A stretch of DNA of 64,000 bases from Bacteroidales bacterium UBA4814 (lineage in GTDB: Bacteria; Bacteroidota; Bacteroidia; Bacteroidales; UBA7960). The stretch covers positions 1-64,000 of the forward strand of contig DHFW01000009.1 in the NCBI GenBank assembly GCA_002402465.1, in the 5' to 3' direction. The position numbers and the translations under genes are program-made. Of this stretch, positions 1 to 8,802 are shown piece after piece (the stretch's first letter is position 1; every line of letters begins with the position of its first letter). Under the pieces are notes generated by a model. It saw only the letters and a list, made by a program, of their open reading frames with translations. It ran no database searches and was not told the DNA's origin.

Positions 1-1571
1 GGCCATGTGTAGTCGTAATAAGGAAGCTCGCCCTGCAGCTGGAGCAGCTTGATCTGATCGGCAACTTCGCCGCCGGTGAGTCCGGTGGCCAGCAGTCTTT
101 CACGTGTTTCGGCAATGGCACTAACCACAAAGGGGTTTACTTTATAAAGCAAGGCTCCAATGCCCCAGAAGAAGGCACCCAGGCCCCAGTTTTGCACCGT
201 AAACATGGTGGCATAAGCCGTGCCCAGGCGATTTTCGGGAACGATCTTGGCTACCGAAGGCCACATAGCTGCAGGCACCAGCGAGAAAGCAATGCCAAGG
301 CTGAGCAGGCCAAAATATGCCAGGATCGGCGATTGGAAAATAGACAGCGACAAGTGGGCAAAGATCAGCAGCAGTGAGCCGAGAATCATCAGCGAGGCAG
401 CCTTGCCCTTGCGGTCAACATAACTACCGAAAATTGGAGTGAAGATAATGGTGCCCAGCGGGATGAGTGAGGCAGTTTTCGGACCATTTATGAGCCATAC
501 GCCCAGGGTGTCGCGCACCAAAAATACAAGGACGGCAAAAATACCTATAATGGTGATAAGTGACAGCCTTTTGGCGCTTTTTCCCTTGAGGTACTTAGGA
601 ACAAGGGTTACCGAAAGGGCAAAAATAAATATCACAATGTATACCAAAGCACTACCAAGGGCTTCGCTTCCAAAGGCCACAACGGTTGCAGAGGCTGGCA
701 ATACGTAACTGAAACCGAACTTGTTGACCAGCAAGTCGGGTGCATATTGAATGAATGGGAATACAGCCGAGTAGAATGCAACGCAAAGAAGTGCAATGTA
801 AATGAACGATTTATTAGTAACCAGTTTAACCAGGTCTGAGAATTTGAAATCTTCGTCGGCAGCTTCTTCCTTTTCTTTCAGGGCGCCGGCGACCAGTTCC
901 ACATCTTCCTTGGTCAGTTCTTCGGTTTTGCGGGCTTTAATCTGCTTGTCGAGCTTAATGTCGAAGAATAAGTAAATGACAAAGAAAATGAGCGATATGC
1001 CAATAAGCGCAGCGGCAAAAACTACGGCAGGCGAAACGGTAACGCCTGCAATATCGAGCGAAATGGCAATAGCCAGAGCGGAGCCCAAACGGCCAAAGCC
1101 CATGTTGATAGCCATGGCAAGCGCCAATTCGTACCCTTTAAACCACTTCACAATGGTTCGGGTAGCGACTACACAAACTACTTCGAGGCCCGAGCCAAAA
1201 AGAATGCGGCCAACAATTAAGCCAGTAAGCACGCTCGATTTGTCGTCGCCAAAATAACCCATAGAGGCCAGCGCGGTAATGATCGCACCCAGCGTAGCCA
1301 GGCCGCCAAAGGCCAGACCGGCAAGCCTGATACCCCATTTGTCGAGGATTATACCCCCGATAATGATCATACCGAAAATGTTGGCTATGGTGGTTAAACC
1401 AATGATCCTTCCAAACTCTTCGCTGTTAATGCCCAGGTCTGTCTCCATCAAGTCGCGCAGTGGCGAAAAGAAGTCCTGGAAATAATAAGTGGAGAACATT
1501 AAACTGCTCACCAGAACAAGAACCAACCAGCGAAGGGCAGGCGACTCATTCAGTAATTTTTGTCGTTGCAT
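1..1571 (-). CDS. MFS transporter, C-terminus outside the window
   Basis: An open frame runs on the minus strand from an ATG at 1571-1569 to the window edge without a stop, giving about 523 residues. The protein begins MQRQKLLNES and then shows the regular pattern of hydrophobic helices of a major facilitator superfamily permease, with the loop 2-3 type sequence DKWGIRLA after the second helix and DRKGKAA in the second half. A charged cytoplasmic loop of roughly 45 residues, rich in Lys and Glu, separates the two six-helix halves (about 840-960). The substrate cannot be read from sequence. A TATTTTTG box at 1616-1609 fits a -7 promoter element about 38 nt upstream. It is transcribed in the same direction as the POT gene but is separated from it by a terminator, so it is probably its own unit. 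Confidence 0.85.
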   Translation of the reverse strand, partial: MQRQKLLNESPALRWLVLVLVSSLMFSTYYFQDFFSPLRDLMETDLGINSEEFGRIIGLTTIANIFGMIIIGGIILDKWGIRLAGLAFGGLATLGAIITALASMGYFGDDKSSVLTGLIVGRILFGSGLEVVCVVATRTIVKWFKGYELALAMAINMGFGRLGSALAIAISLDIAGVTVSPAVVFAAALIGISLIFFVIYLFFDIKLDKQIKARKTEELTKEDVELVAGALKEKEEAADEDFKFSDLVKLVTNKSFIYIALLCVAFYSAVFPFIQYAPDLLVNKFGFSYVLPASATVVAFGSEALGSALVYIVIFIFALSVTLVPKYLKGKSAKRLSLITIIGIFAVLVFLVRDTLGVWLINGPKTASLIPLGTIIFTPIFGSYVDRKGKAASLMILGSLLLIFAHLSLSIFQSPILAYFGLLSLGIAFSLVPAAMWPSVAKIVPENRLGTAYATMFTVQNWGLGAFFWGIGALLYKVNPFVVSAIAETRERLLATGLTGGEVADQIKLLQLQGELPYYDYTW

Positions 1572-1608
1572 TTTCTGTTAGTATTTGGTTTGTAAAAATT
1601 TGGACGGA

Positions 1609-1616
1609 CAAAAATA
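1609..1616 (-). promoter_or_regulatory. Candidate -7 promoter element of the MFS gene
   Basis: TATTTTTG on the minus strand matches the Bacteroidota -7 consensus TAnnTTTG. No clear TTG is seen at the -33 distance. Confidence 0.4.
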
Positions 1617-1683
1617 GAAATTTTAGCGCACCTTCCGCTTAAATTACCTTCCGGTTGTTATTTTTTATCAACCGCTTTCGCCT

Positions 1684-1728
1684 AAACACAAAAAAAGGTT
1701 GCCCGGCGGACCACCTTTTTTTGTGTTT
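1684..1728 (-). terminator. Intrinsic terminator after the POT transporter gene
   Basis: A perfect 16-bp inverted repeat (1684-1699 and 1713-1728) surrounds a 13-nt loop. A-rich and T-rich outer arms supply the U-tract when transcribed from the minus strand. It lies 12 nt past the stop codon of the peptide transporter. Confidence 0.85.
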
Positions 1729-1740
1729 GCTATGCAAATT

Positions 1741-3273
1741 TTAATGCTCACCGTGCATCAACCTGCGGATAAGCGGAGTGAGCGCCAGTGCTATTATGGC
1801 CAAAGCAAAGGCAATTATGGCAATGCTTGAAAACACATTGGCGTAAGAAAGCAGGGTGCTGAAAGCTCCGCCGCCTTTCTCGGCCACTATGTCGGGCGTA
1901 AGGCCTGTTACCCTAATGGTGATGCGCTCCAGAAAACCACCATTGGCAGTTACTTCCTGGGTGGTAAACCTGGCAATAAAGCCAGCAATGTAGTGTGCAA
2001 ACGACATGCTCAGGAACCATACGCCCATCATAAAGGAGACCACCTTGGGGGGCGACAGGCGTGTTACCATGGAAAGGCCGATGGGGCTGATAAACAGCTC
2101 ACCTGTGGTAATGAAAAAGTAACCCAAAATCAGGAACAATAGGGGCACCTGTCCGGCCTCGCTGGCAAAACGTGCACCATAGGCAAAAATCAGGAAACCC
2201 AATCCCAGCTGCGCAATTCCGTAGGCAAATTTAAACGGGGTGTAAGGGTTCATCTTGCGCATTGACAGCCAGGTCCACAGCATAGAAACAGGTATGGCAA
2301 ATACAATGATGAAGAAGGGGTTGATCATGTTGGTCTGGGCCGCATTCATAAACACCAGGTCCACATTGCGTTCGGCAAACAGGGTGATGGTGCTTCCGGC
2401 CTGCTCGAAGAATGCCCAGAAGGCGGTACTGAAAAATGCCAGGATGAAAATGGCTATGATCTTTTCGCGTTCAGGGCGGGTTATCTCAAAGAATGACTTT
2501 CCAATAATGATTACTGACAGGGCCAGGATGGAATAGAGCAGATAACCGGCCCATTCACTTTTAAAAATGAGCATGGTAAGAAAAGGCACCGCTGCCACTG
2601 CCAGGATAATGGACCAGGCAGTCATGCTGATTCCGGCAATTTTTTTTCGGCTTTCTTCCGTGTCGGGAGCAAGACCCTTGCCTTCGAAGGTACCGTTTTT
2701 AATACCCATCTGGAAAACGGCAAGGCCAAGGAGCATGCCCACGCCAGCCAGACCGAATCCGTACGACCAGCCATAGGCATAGGCAATCCAGCCAACCGCC
2801 AGGGGCGACAACCAGGCACCAATGTTAATACCCATATAGAAAATGGTAAAACCGGCATCGCGGCGCGGATCGCCCGGCTCATAAAGGCTGCCAACCATCG
2901 ACGAAATATTGGGTTTGAAGAGCCCGTTGCCTGTTACCAGGAATCCCAGTCCGGCAAAGAAGAAGAGTTCGGCATCCATGGTCATTAAAAACAAACCAAC
3001 AGCCATCATAATACCTCCGCTAATAATGGATTTTCTGTAGCCCAGGTAGCGGTCGGCAATCATACCCCCGAGAACCGGCGTGGCATAAACCAGGGCGCCG
3101 AAAGCGGCATAAATGGCATAGGCCCGGGTATCAGCCAAATCCTGTGCCATATCGGCATATAGTTTTTGAACAATATAGAGCACCAGAACGGCCCGCATAC
3201 CATAGTAGCTGAACCTTTCCCACAGCTCTGTAAAAAACAGGTAATAAAGCGCCTTTGGGTGTCCTTTTTCCAT
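1741..3273 (-). CDS. POT/PTR2 family proton-coupled oligopeptide transporter
   Basis: Inner-membrane symporter of 510 residues that imports di- and tripeptides with protons. The family signature ExxERFxYYG is intact near the N-terminus (E16 to G25, ELWERFSYYG), and the second PTR2 signature region (FYMGINIGAWLSP) follows at about residues 150-165. Hydrophobic segments are consistent with 12-14 helices, and length is normal for the family. The start MEKGHPKALYY is the usual form for Bacteroidota homologues. A TATCTTTG -7 box lies at 3324-3317. The gene stands alone, with a strong terminator after it. Peptide uptake fits the proline dehydrogenase and arginine-catabolic genes elsewhere in the window, but this link is inference. 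Confidence 0.95.
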   Translation of the reverse strand: MEKGHPKALYYLFFTELWERFSYYGMRAVLVLYIVQKLYADMAQDLADTRAYAIYAAFGALVYATPVLGGMIADRYLGYRKSIISGGIMMAVGLFLMTMDAELFFFAGLGFLVTGNGLFKPNISSMVGSLYEPGDPRRDAGFTIFYMGINIGAWLSPLAVGWIAYAYGWSYGFGLAGVGMLLGLAVFQMGIKNGTFEGKGLAPDTEESRKKIAGISMTAWSIILAVAAVPFLTMLIFKSEWAGYLLYSILALSVIIIGKSFFEITRPEREKIIAIFILAFFSTAFWAFFEQAGSTITLFAERNVDLVFMNAAQTNMINPFFIIVFAIPVSMLWTWLSMRKMNPYTPFKFAYGIAQLGLGFLIFAYGARFASEAGQVPLLFLILGYFFITTGELFISPIGLSMVTRLSPPKVVSFMMGVWFLSMSFAHYIAGFIARFTTQEVTANGGFLERITIRVTGLTPDIVAEKGGGAFSTLLSYANVFSSIAIIAFALAIIALALTPLIRRLMHGEH

Positions 3274-3316
3274 AAATGATGAAGATTAGTTATGTTAATG
3301 ATTAAATTTTAGGTGG

Positions 3317-3324
3317 CAAAGATA
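3317..3324 (-). promoter_or_regulatory. Candidate -7 promoter element of the POT gene
   Basis: TATCTTTG on the minus strand, 44 nt upstream of the start codon, matches TAnnTTTG. No good -33 element is visible, and the rest of the 3274-3541 gap is AT-rich without other structure that I can see. Confidence 0.5.
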
Positions 3325-3541
3325 ATGTAAATATTTTTTCTGTAATTTATGAAATAATTGTAGTTCAATCTATAGCATAATATTTTCTATAAAAAACAAT
3401 GCAATTTCCGACAAAAATTTTGGTATAAACTCACAATATGTTCTTTGGCGAAAAGTTGCGAGCCAGGTAGGTTTTTCGACTTTTAAGCCAGCCTCTTGCT
3501 TGCCTTAAATTCAACCATCCTAAATCAACCATCCAGATTTC

Positions 3542-5668
3542 TTAAAACCTGATCCTCAATTGCGCTTTGATTTCGGTGCGGGTGTTGCCCTCGATCAGGT
3601 CGAGGCCGCTACCTGAGCTGTCGCGGTTCGAGTACCAGGTCTGTGCCAGTCGGGCATACAGGTCGATGTTGCGGTTGAGGCGATAGCGCACCAGCACGTA
3701 AGCCCTGGAGCCTTTGTCGGCATAATATGGGAAGGAGGAGGCATAAAGCACATCGTTTTCGTAAACGTAGATGCGCGAGTCGAAGCCATCGGTATCGAAG
3801 AGGGCATAGCGCAGTGTTACAGCCAATGGGCTGCTAAAGCTTCTATAAATTACATCCTGGTAAATGGTAAAGCCTTTCTCCTTTCTTTCGCCAAAGCGAA
3901 AATCGACGAGCTCAATGCGGTTTCGCAAGGTAAAGGAAGGGGATATGGGGTAGCTGATATGGAAACGGAAGTTTTGGCGCACCACATCCTCCAGGTGACG
4001 TATCATGCCTGGGTCCTCGCTGTTGAGGGGCTTGTTCTTGTTACGGTAGCGGGCATACATTTCAGTGCCGCGGCTGGGGCGATAGTTTACCTGCACCAGG
4101 TATTCGTAGCCCTTGCTGGGCAAATAGGTGCGAAACTTCATCCATGGAAATGAAAAATGATCGGCATAGGCAGAGATGCGCCATTGCTGCGACAGCCTGG
4201 CATTGATGCCCAGGTAGAGGCCATCTTCGTTAACCACCCGGGTGTTTTCGCTGAATGCCGCCGCAAAAAGCGACTGGTAGTCCTTGCTGAACTTGCGGTG
4301 CAGCAAGGACACAGACAGTCTGGGGTCGAGGCTCATCATAACCCCGTTGAGAAGGGCATACCCACCGTTTTCGCTCATGGCCGCCTCACCAAAAAAGTTG
4401 AAATTTCGGCTGATATAATTGTAGTCAAAACCAAAGTTGGTGTTGGTGCGATCATTAAAGTCGAACTGGTTGTAGAACGAGAGGTTGCGTTGAAACTCTG
4501 CGCCCAGCTCCATGCGGTATGCGGTTGCACCCAGATTCAGGTTGTTGCGCTTCCAGGCCAGGTGGCCGCCGTAAACCCTTTCCTGCACAGCATTTTTATT
4601 TTCAAGCTCGCGCGGGGTGCGGTGCAGACCTGTTTGCTGCAGACTGGTAATCACCAGCGCTTCGCCGGTTACGGTGTCCATTTCGAGCACGTTGGCATCG
4701 CGGCTTTTCGATGAGAAGAAGCCCGTAAGCTCAAAATCGCCAAAACCCACTGTAACACCGGTGCCGCGCATAAAGTTATTCTCATCTACCGAGGTGTGGG
4801 GTCGCAGGCCAAGTCCATTCTTTTTAATATCCACGGCTTCGCCACTTTTGCCAAATGTCAGGCCCGACCAAAGGGTAAGCCCCTGCCCGAACTGCACCTG
4901 GAAGTCGCCCACTACTGCCGCACGCAGCCTGCCAAAGTCGCGTACATACACATGCCCCGAATAATAGTCGAAGCCATTGGATTGGGTGCCCCTGAAAAAT
5001 TCCTCACCGGGGTCTTTCTCGGCGGTCATACCGATGCTTAGGTTGTTGTAATAAGTAAATCGGTAGCGTGAGTAAAGGCGGAACGGGCTGCCCAGGTAGC
5101 GAGCGTTGGGGTTGGCCTCCAACTCTTCGGGTTCAATGGGGCTGAAACCCCGTTGCTCTTCGAGCAATTGCTGGTAGCGAAGAAAAAACTGGCTGTTGCC
5201 TTCGCGCAGCATGTCGTCGAGGCGAAAATGCCGCCTGAACCGCTCTTCGGCCACTGTAACGTATGGCTGCAAAAGACGGATGGTTTCCTGGTCGAAACCT
5301 TCCACACTTTGTAACTCGTAAATACTTAGCAAGCGACCAAACATGCTGATGTGATTCAGCAGGTTATTAATCTGAATATCGTTGAGGAAGAATAAGCGTC
5401 TGAGATCGTCGGCGGTGGCAAAGTTCAGGTTTATGGGGTTACGCAGAAAAATTTCGAGTTCTTCGATCAATTCTGAATAATCGAGCTCTTCTTCGGCCTC
5501 CTCGGCCAGGCTTTCGATGCGCTGCTGGAAAAGTTCTTCGTTAACGGGAGGCGGCTGCAAGGTGTCGGGCACTTCGAGTACCTGGGCAAAGGCACCGCTC
5601 AAGCCTGCAGCCAGAAAAAAAGCCGGGACGAAAATTAAAGGTGTATTTTTCGGGAGCGAAAACCTCAT
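3542..5668 (-). CDS. Exported helix-hairpin-helix protein with predicted outer-membrane beta-barrel
   Basis: A 708-residue protein with a cleavable signal peptide (about residues 1-28, ending AFAQ). Residues about 65-140 contain helix-hairpin-helix repeats of ComEA type (NPINLNFATADDLRRL, then FGRLLSIYELQSV and GFDQETIRLLQPY). The remaining 550 residues are alternating polar/hydrophobic strands rich in aromatic residues and Gly (FRYRFTYYNN-like strands) and end in IRF, the terminal Phe usual for outer-membrane barrels. Such proteins are common in Bacteroidota, but I know of no established function; the HHH part suggests nucleic-acid or protein contact in the periplasm. It starts 12 nt after the stop of the upstream small barrel gene, so the two form an operon. 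Confidence 0.8.
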   Translation of the reverse strand: MRFSLPKNTPLIFVPAFFLAAGLSGAFAQVLEVPDTLQPPPVNEELFQQRIESLAEEAEEELDYSELIEELEIFLRNPINLNFATADDLRRLFFLNDIQINNLLNHISMFGRLLSIYELQSVEGFDQETIRLLQPYVTVAEERFRRHFRLDDMLREGNSQFFLRYQQLLEEQRGFSPIEPEELEANPNARYLGSPFRLYSRYRFTYYNNLSIGMTAEKDPGEEFFRGTQSNGFDYYSGHVYVRDFGRLRAAVVGDFQVQFGQGLTLWSGLTFGKSGEAVDIKKNGLGLRPHTSVDENNFMRGTGVTVGFGDFELTGFFSSKSRDANVLEMDTVTGEALVITSLQQTGLHRTPRELENKNAVQERVYGGHLAWKRNNLNLGATAYRMELGAEFQRNLSFYNQFDFNDRTNTNFGFDYNYISRNFNFFGEAAMSENGGYALLNGVMMSLDPRLSVSLLHRKFSKDYQSLFAAAFSENTRVVNEDGLYLGINARLSQQWRISAYADHFSFPWMKFRTYLPSKGYEYLVQVNYRPSRGTEMYARYRNKNKPLNSEDPGMIRHLEDVVRQNFRFHISYPISPSFTLRNRIELVDFRFGERKEKGFTIYQDVIYRSFSSPLAVTLRYALFDTDGFDSRIYVYENDVLYASSFPYYADKGSRAYVLVRYRLNRNIDLYARLAQTWYSNRDSSGSGLDLIEGNTRTEIKAQLRIRF

Positions 5669-5680
5669 TTCTTTCTTTGA

Positions 5681-6499
5681 TTATTTGAATTCGTAAATGA
5701 GGCTTGCCTGGGGCGAGTAACCAAGTACATGATGGAAAGAAGTTGCCAGATCGATACGCAGGACGCCCAGGTTCAGGCCAAAGCCAAAGGCATTGGTGGT
5801 GGGGTTGGTGCCCACACCTCCGCGCAGGTAAATATTTTCGGTTATGCCGTATTCAAGCCCCACCCTGAAAACGGGTTCGCGCTCCAAATCTTTTTCGGTT
5901 TCAAAACTTAGCATTACATGGTCGGAGAAGGTGTAGGCAAATCCCATTCGAAAAATAGTGGGAATGCGCTCATCGTTAAACTCGGCAACTTTTGCCCGGG
6001 TAGGATTGAAAATATGCGCGCCAATCTGTAGCCCGGGAATCAATTCGTAGATCATGCCCAGTTCTGCTGCCAGGTTGCCGGTGCTGCCATAGCCCTCGCC
6101 AATAAAGGTGTAAAGGTAATTGAGCTGCACCCCTGCCGAAAGGTGGTCGCCAAAACTTCTGGCGTAAGCCAGTCCAATCTTACTTTCGTGATATTGTGAG
6201 TAACCAAAATAAGTGACACTCACCCCGAAAACGCCGCTGGCAGCTGGCAGGGCAAAAGCCGCGGCACCCAGGCTCATTTCTTTAGTGAGGTAGCGATTTT
6301 CGAAATAAAAGCCACCTGCCGCATTCTGCTGACGGGCCAGCCCGGCCTGGTTGTGGCTCAGCGCCCAGAAATCATACACGGCCACGGCAGCATTTCCCAT
6401 GCCGGCTTGCCTTCCCCCGAAAGGGAAATTATCATTGGCAGCCTGCATTGGTTTGCTGAAAATTACAAGGAATAATAATAGTGTAAAAACCTGCTTCAT
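5681..6499 (-). CDS. Small outer-membrane beta-barrel protein (PorV/PorQ-like appearance)
   Basis: A 272-residue protein with a signal peptide (about residues 1-20, ending MQAA). The mature start FGGRQAGMGNAAVAV and the early motif ALSHNQAGLA are like the N-terminal strands of the PorV/PorQ/UPF0164 group of barrels, which carry a conserved GxxxxGMGxAxxA and an NPAGLA-type motif. Repeated amphipathic strands run to the end, which is IYEFK. PorV-type proteins serve type IX secretion, but family membership here is by eye only and no other secretion genes are in the window. It is the first gene of an operon with the helix-hairpin-helix barrel protein. A weak TACCTTGC box lies just upstream. Confidence 0.7.
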   Translation of the reverse strand: MKQVFTLLLFLVIFSKPMQAANDNFPFGGRQAGMGNAAVAVYDFWALSHNQAGLARQQNAAGGFYFENRYLTKEMSLGAAAFALPAASGVFGVSVTYFGYSQYHESKIGLAYARSFGDHLSAGVQLNYLYTFIGEGYGSTGNLAAELGMIYELIPGLQIGAHIFNPTRAKVAEFNDERIPTIFRMGFAYTFSDHVMLSFETEKDLEREPVFRVGLEYGITENIYLRGGVGTNPTTNAFGFGLNLGVLRIDLATSFHHVLGYSPQASLIYEFK

Positions 6500-6566
6500 T
6501 TATTGCGCTTTGGTTAATAGGTTTGGAGCCGCATGGTACGTTCTTGAAAGTGCAAGGTAAATAAAA

Positions 6567-6600
6567 ATTGCTTTTTAAAAAATTGCTTTTTAAAAAATTG
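6567..6600. repeat. Short tandem repeat, period 15
   Basis: The unit ATTGCTTTTTAAAAA occurs twice in tandem (6567-6581, 6582-6596) and begins a third time at 6597. It lies in the gap between purE and the barrel gene. Confidence 0.8.
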
Positions 6601-6695
6601 CTGGGCTCTGCCTAGAAAAATAGAAACCGCAAAGGCTTTGAGAAAGACATTACTCAGCTTTCGAACCGTTACGTTTTAATAAATGCAAAAAAGGC

Positions 6696-7205
6696 TTATA
6701 CCCTAAACTTGAAATTATATTTTTTCAATTCCTTGTTGGCTTTTACTACTTTGCTGCGCAGGTTTTCTTTAAAGGACATAAGCCGCTGCTGAATGTCCTG
6801 GTCGGATTGTGCCAGGATCTGTGCGGCCAGAATGCCGGCATTGCGGGCGCCGTCTAAACCTACGGTTGCCACCGGAATGCCGGGAGGCATCTGGAGGATG
6901 GAGAGTATGCTGTCCCAGCCATCGATGCTGATGGAAGAACGCACCGGCACACCTATCACCGGCAAAATAGTAAAAGCGGCCACCACGCCAGGCAAATGGG
7001 CTGCCCCGCCGGCACCGGCAATAATCACTTTTACGCCGCGCTGGTGTGCATGGGAGGCAAAATCGGCTACCAGTTCGGGGGTGCGATGGGCCGAAAGGGC
7101 GTTCAACTCAAAAGGAATCTCCAGCTCATCAAAAAATTTGGCGGCTTCTTCCATAACCGGCATGTCGGAAGTACTGCCCATAATAATACTTACAAGAGGT
7201 TGCAT
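6696..7205 (-). CDS. purE: N5-carboxyaminoimidazole ribonucleotide mutase
   Basis: Purine biosynthesis enzyme that converts N5-CAIR to CAIR in the cytoplasm. The 169-residue length and motifs are those of class I PurE: MGSTSD at residues 9-14, the catalytic SAHRTPE loop at 38-44 with His40, GAGGAAHLPG in the middle, and a MPPGIPVATVG segment. The start follows a TTTG-N18-TATTTTTG promoter at 7265-7236. It is transcribed alone, divergently from the carbonic anhydrase gene. No purK is in the window. Confidence 0.96.
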   Translation of the reverse strand: MQPLVSIIMGSTSDMPVMEEAAKFFDELEIPFELNALSAHRTPELVADFASHAHQRGVKVIIAGAGGAAHLPGVVAAFTILPVIGVPVRSSISIDGWDSILSILQMPPGIPVATVGLDGARNAGILAAQILAQSDQDIQQRLMSFKENLRSKVVKANKELKKYNFKFRV

Positions 7206-7235
7206 GGTTTAATTCGGGTTTTAGGGTTTGAGTTG

Positions 7236-7265
7236 CAAAAATAGGAAAAAAACAGAAAGGCCAAA
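7236..7265 (-). promoter_or_regulatory. Promoter of purE
   Basis: Minus strand: TTTG at 7265-7262, 18-nt spacer, TATTTTTG at 7243-7236, about 30 nt before the start codon. It matches the Bacteroidota housekeeping pattern. Confidence 0.6.
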
Positions 7266-7399
7266 GCCGGCAGATTGGGGTATGCAGCAATGAGATGGAT
7301 TCAAACAAACAACCCAAGCCCGCATTTTAAAAAAATGGAATGAATTGATTAACTTGGTAGTGGATTTTGCAACAGAATGCCAACCAATGTTATGCAAAA

Positions 7400-8023
7400 A
7401 TGGAAAAGATTTTAAGGGGTGTTGTTGAATTTCGCAAGCACGATTTTGAGAAACATAAGGCGCTATTTCGCAAGCTGGGAAAAAAGCAACAACCACATAC
7501 GCTGTTTATCGGCTGCAGCGATTCGCGGGTAGATCCCAACCTTATTACGCGCTCATTACCGGGCGAGCTTTTTATCATTCGCAACATTGCCAATATTGTT
7601 CCGCAATACCGCGAATCGGGCGAATATTTGGCAACTACTTCGGCTGTTGAATATGCCATTCAGGCCCTAAACGTGCAGCACATTGTTATTTGCGGGCACA
7701 GCAACTGCGGGGGATGTGCTGCACTCTATCTTCCAGAAAACGCTTTTCAAACCATGCCGCATACCCGGCGCTGGCTTGAGCAGGCAAAAGTGGTACGCCA
7801 GCGCGTGGAGCTGAACCCCGAAGCCGCCGACCCGGCCGCCCGCGAATGGCTCACCGAGCAGGAAAACGTGGTGCAGCAAATGAAAAACCTGCTATCATAC
7901 CCTTTTATCAGGGAGCGCTACAAGGCCGGAACCCTGAAAATCCATGGCTGGTATTATATTATCCGCTCAGGGCAGGTGCTGGCTTACAACATTGAGAAGG
8001 GCTATTTTGAAGAAATGGAGTAA
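7400..8023 (+). CDS. Beta-class carbonic anhydrase
   Basis: Zinc enzyme interconverting carbon dioxide and bicarbonate. With the ATG at 7400 the protein has 207 residues; the frame also has a TTG at 7367, but the added 11 residues do not look conserved. Zinc ligands are Cys39 (in GCSDSR), His100 and Cys103 (in GHSNCGGC), and the Asp41-Arg43 dyad is present. Bicarbonate supply would support carboxylation reactions such as the PurK step or carbamoyl phosphate synthesis, which is inference from function only. The gene is followed by a stem-loop at 8064-8094. Confidence 0.95.
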   Translation: MEKILRGVVEFRKHDFEKHKALFRKLGKKQQPHTLFIGCSDSRVDPNLITRSLPGELFIIRNIANIVPQYRESGEYLATTSAVEYAIQALNVQHIVICGHSNCGGCAALYLPENAFQTMPHTRRWLEQAKVVRQRVELNPEAADPAAREWLTEQENVVQQMKNLLSYPFIRERYKAGTLKIHGWYYIIRSGQVLAYNIEKGYFEEME

Positions 8024-8033
8024 GTATAAAGAG

Positions 8034-8073
8034 TCAGGGCTTCATTGGCAATCAGGGCTTGAAGTCAGGGCTT
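8034..8073 (+). repeat. Three direct copies of TCAGGGCTT
   Basis: Exact nonamers at 8034-8042, 8052-8060 and 8065-8073 lie directly after the carbonic anhydrase stop. The third copy forms the left arm of the following hairpin. Confidence 0.8.
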
Positions 8074-8094
8074 GACTTAATGTCAAACCCTGAC
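8064..8094 (+). terminator. Stem-loop after the carbonic anhydrase gene
   Basis: GTCAGGGCTTGAC (8064-8076) pairs with GTCAAACCCTGAC (8082-8094), 12 Watson-Crick pairs with one mismatch, around a 5-nt loop. The downstream sequence is only moderately T-rich, so it could be a terminator or an mRNA-stabilising structure. Confidence 0.5.
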
Positions 8095-8154
8095 TAACCC
8101 TGAATTTTCAGTCATTTTTCTTATATTTGAAATAAAACCCAATAATACATAAAG

Positions 8155-8733
8155 ATGAAAAGATTATCAATCGTTGTTTTGTCCCTGTTTTATATGATTT
8201 CCTGTGGTCCGCGCGAGCGGCAGTTCCAGGAAGAGTTCTCCCTATTTAGCCTGGAGGAATCCAACCAGCAGGCGTTTGTGGCCAATCTGGCTCGCTTTTG
8301 CGGGCAGTCGTTTGCCGGAAGGCAGGTGTTTATTGCTGAAGGGCGCGAAAGCTGGGCCGAACGCAGCATGACCATGCACGTGAGCCTTTGCGAAGGCGGG
8401 CATATACACATCCCTTTTCATATGGATGAGGACCACTCGCGCACCTGGATGTTCATACAGGAGAATGGCCGCCTGCGCTTTCGCCACGATCACCGCCACC
8501 CCGATGGAACCCCCGAAGACGTGACCCTTTACGGCGGATATGCTGATGCGCTGGGTACGCCTTTTACTCAAAACTTTCCGGCCGATGAGTTTACTTGCGA
8601 AACAATCCCCACTTCGTGCAATGCTACCTGGACAGTAAGCATCTCGCCCGACCTTACCACCTTTTCTTATCAACTGAAAAACTTCGGGGAACTTCTTTTT
8701 CAGGCCGATTTTAACCTGGCCAACCCGCTTTAA
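8155..8733 (+). CDS. Lipoprotein of unknown function
   Basis: A 192-residue protein with a lipoprotein signal peptide; the lipobox is MISC with Cys17 followed by Gly. The mature part is rich in His and acidic residues in the middle (a stretch around residues 80-125 holds His in HIHIPFH and HDHRHPDG) and has several Cys (in ARFCGQ, SLCEGG, FTCETIPTSC) that could form disulfides. I do not recognise the family. The His-rich segment could bind metal but may equally be structural. It ends just before a bidirectional terminator. Confidence 0.75.
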   Translation: MKRLSIVVLSLFYMISCGPRERQFQEEFSLFSLEESNQQAFVANLARFCGQSFAGRQVFIAEGRESWAERSMTMHVSLCEGGHIHIPFHMDEDHSRTWMFIQENGRLRFRHDHRHPDGTPEDVTLYGGYADALGTPFTQNFPADEFTCETIPTSCNATWTVSISPDLTTFSYQLKNFGELLFQADFNLANPL

Positions 8734-8752
8734 TCATTTGCCCGGTAAATAA

Positions 8753-8785
8753 AAAACGGTTGCTGGGGAAACAGACAACCGTTTT
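8753..8785. terminator. Bidirectional intrinsic terminator
   Basis: AAAACGGTTG (8753-8762) and CAACCGTTTT (8776-8785) form a perfect 10-bp stem between two convergent genes, with A-rich and T-rich flanks usable in both directions. Confidence 0.75.
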
Positions 8786-8802
8786 CAGCAAGATGTTGGA
8801 TT

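Noticed and set aside
7367..7399. TTG at 7367 as start of the carbonic anhydrase
   Set aside because: The extra 11 residues are not like family N-termini, and the ATG at 7400 begins the conserved MEKILRGVVEF-type helix.
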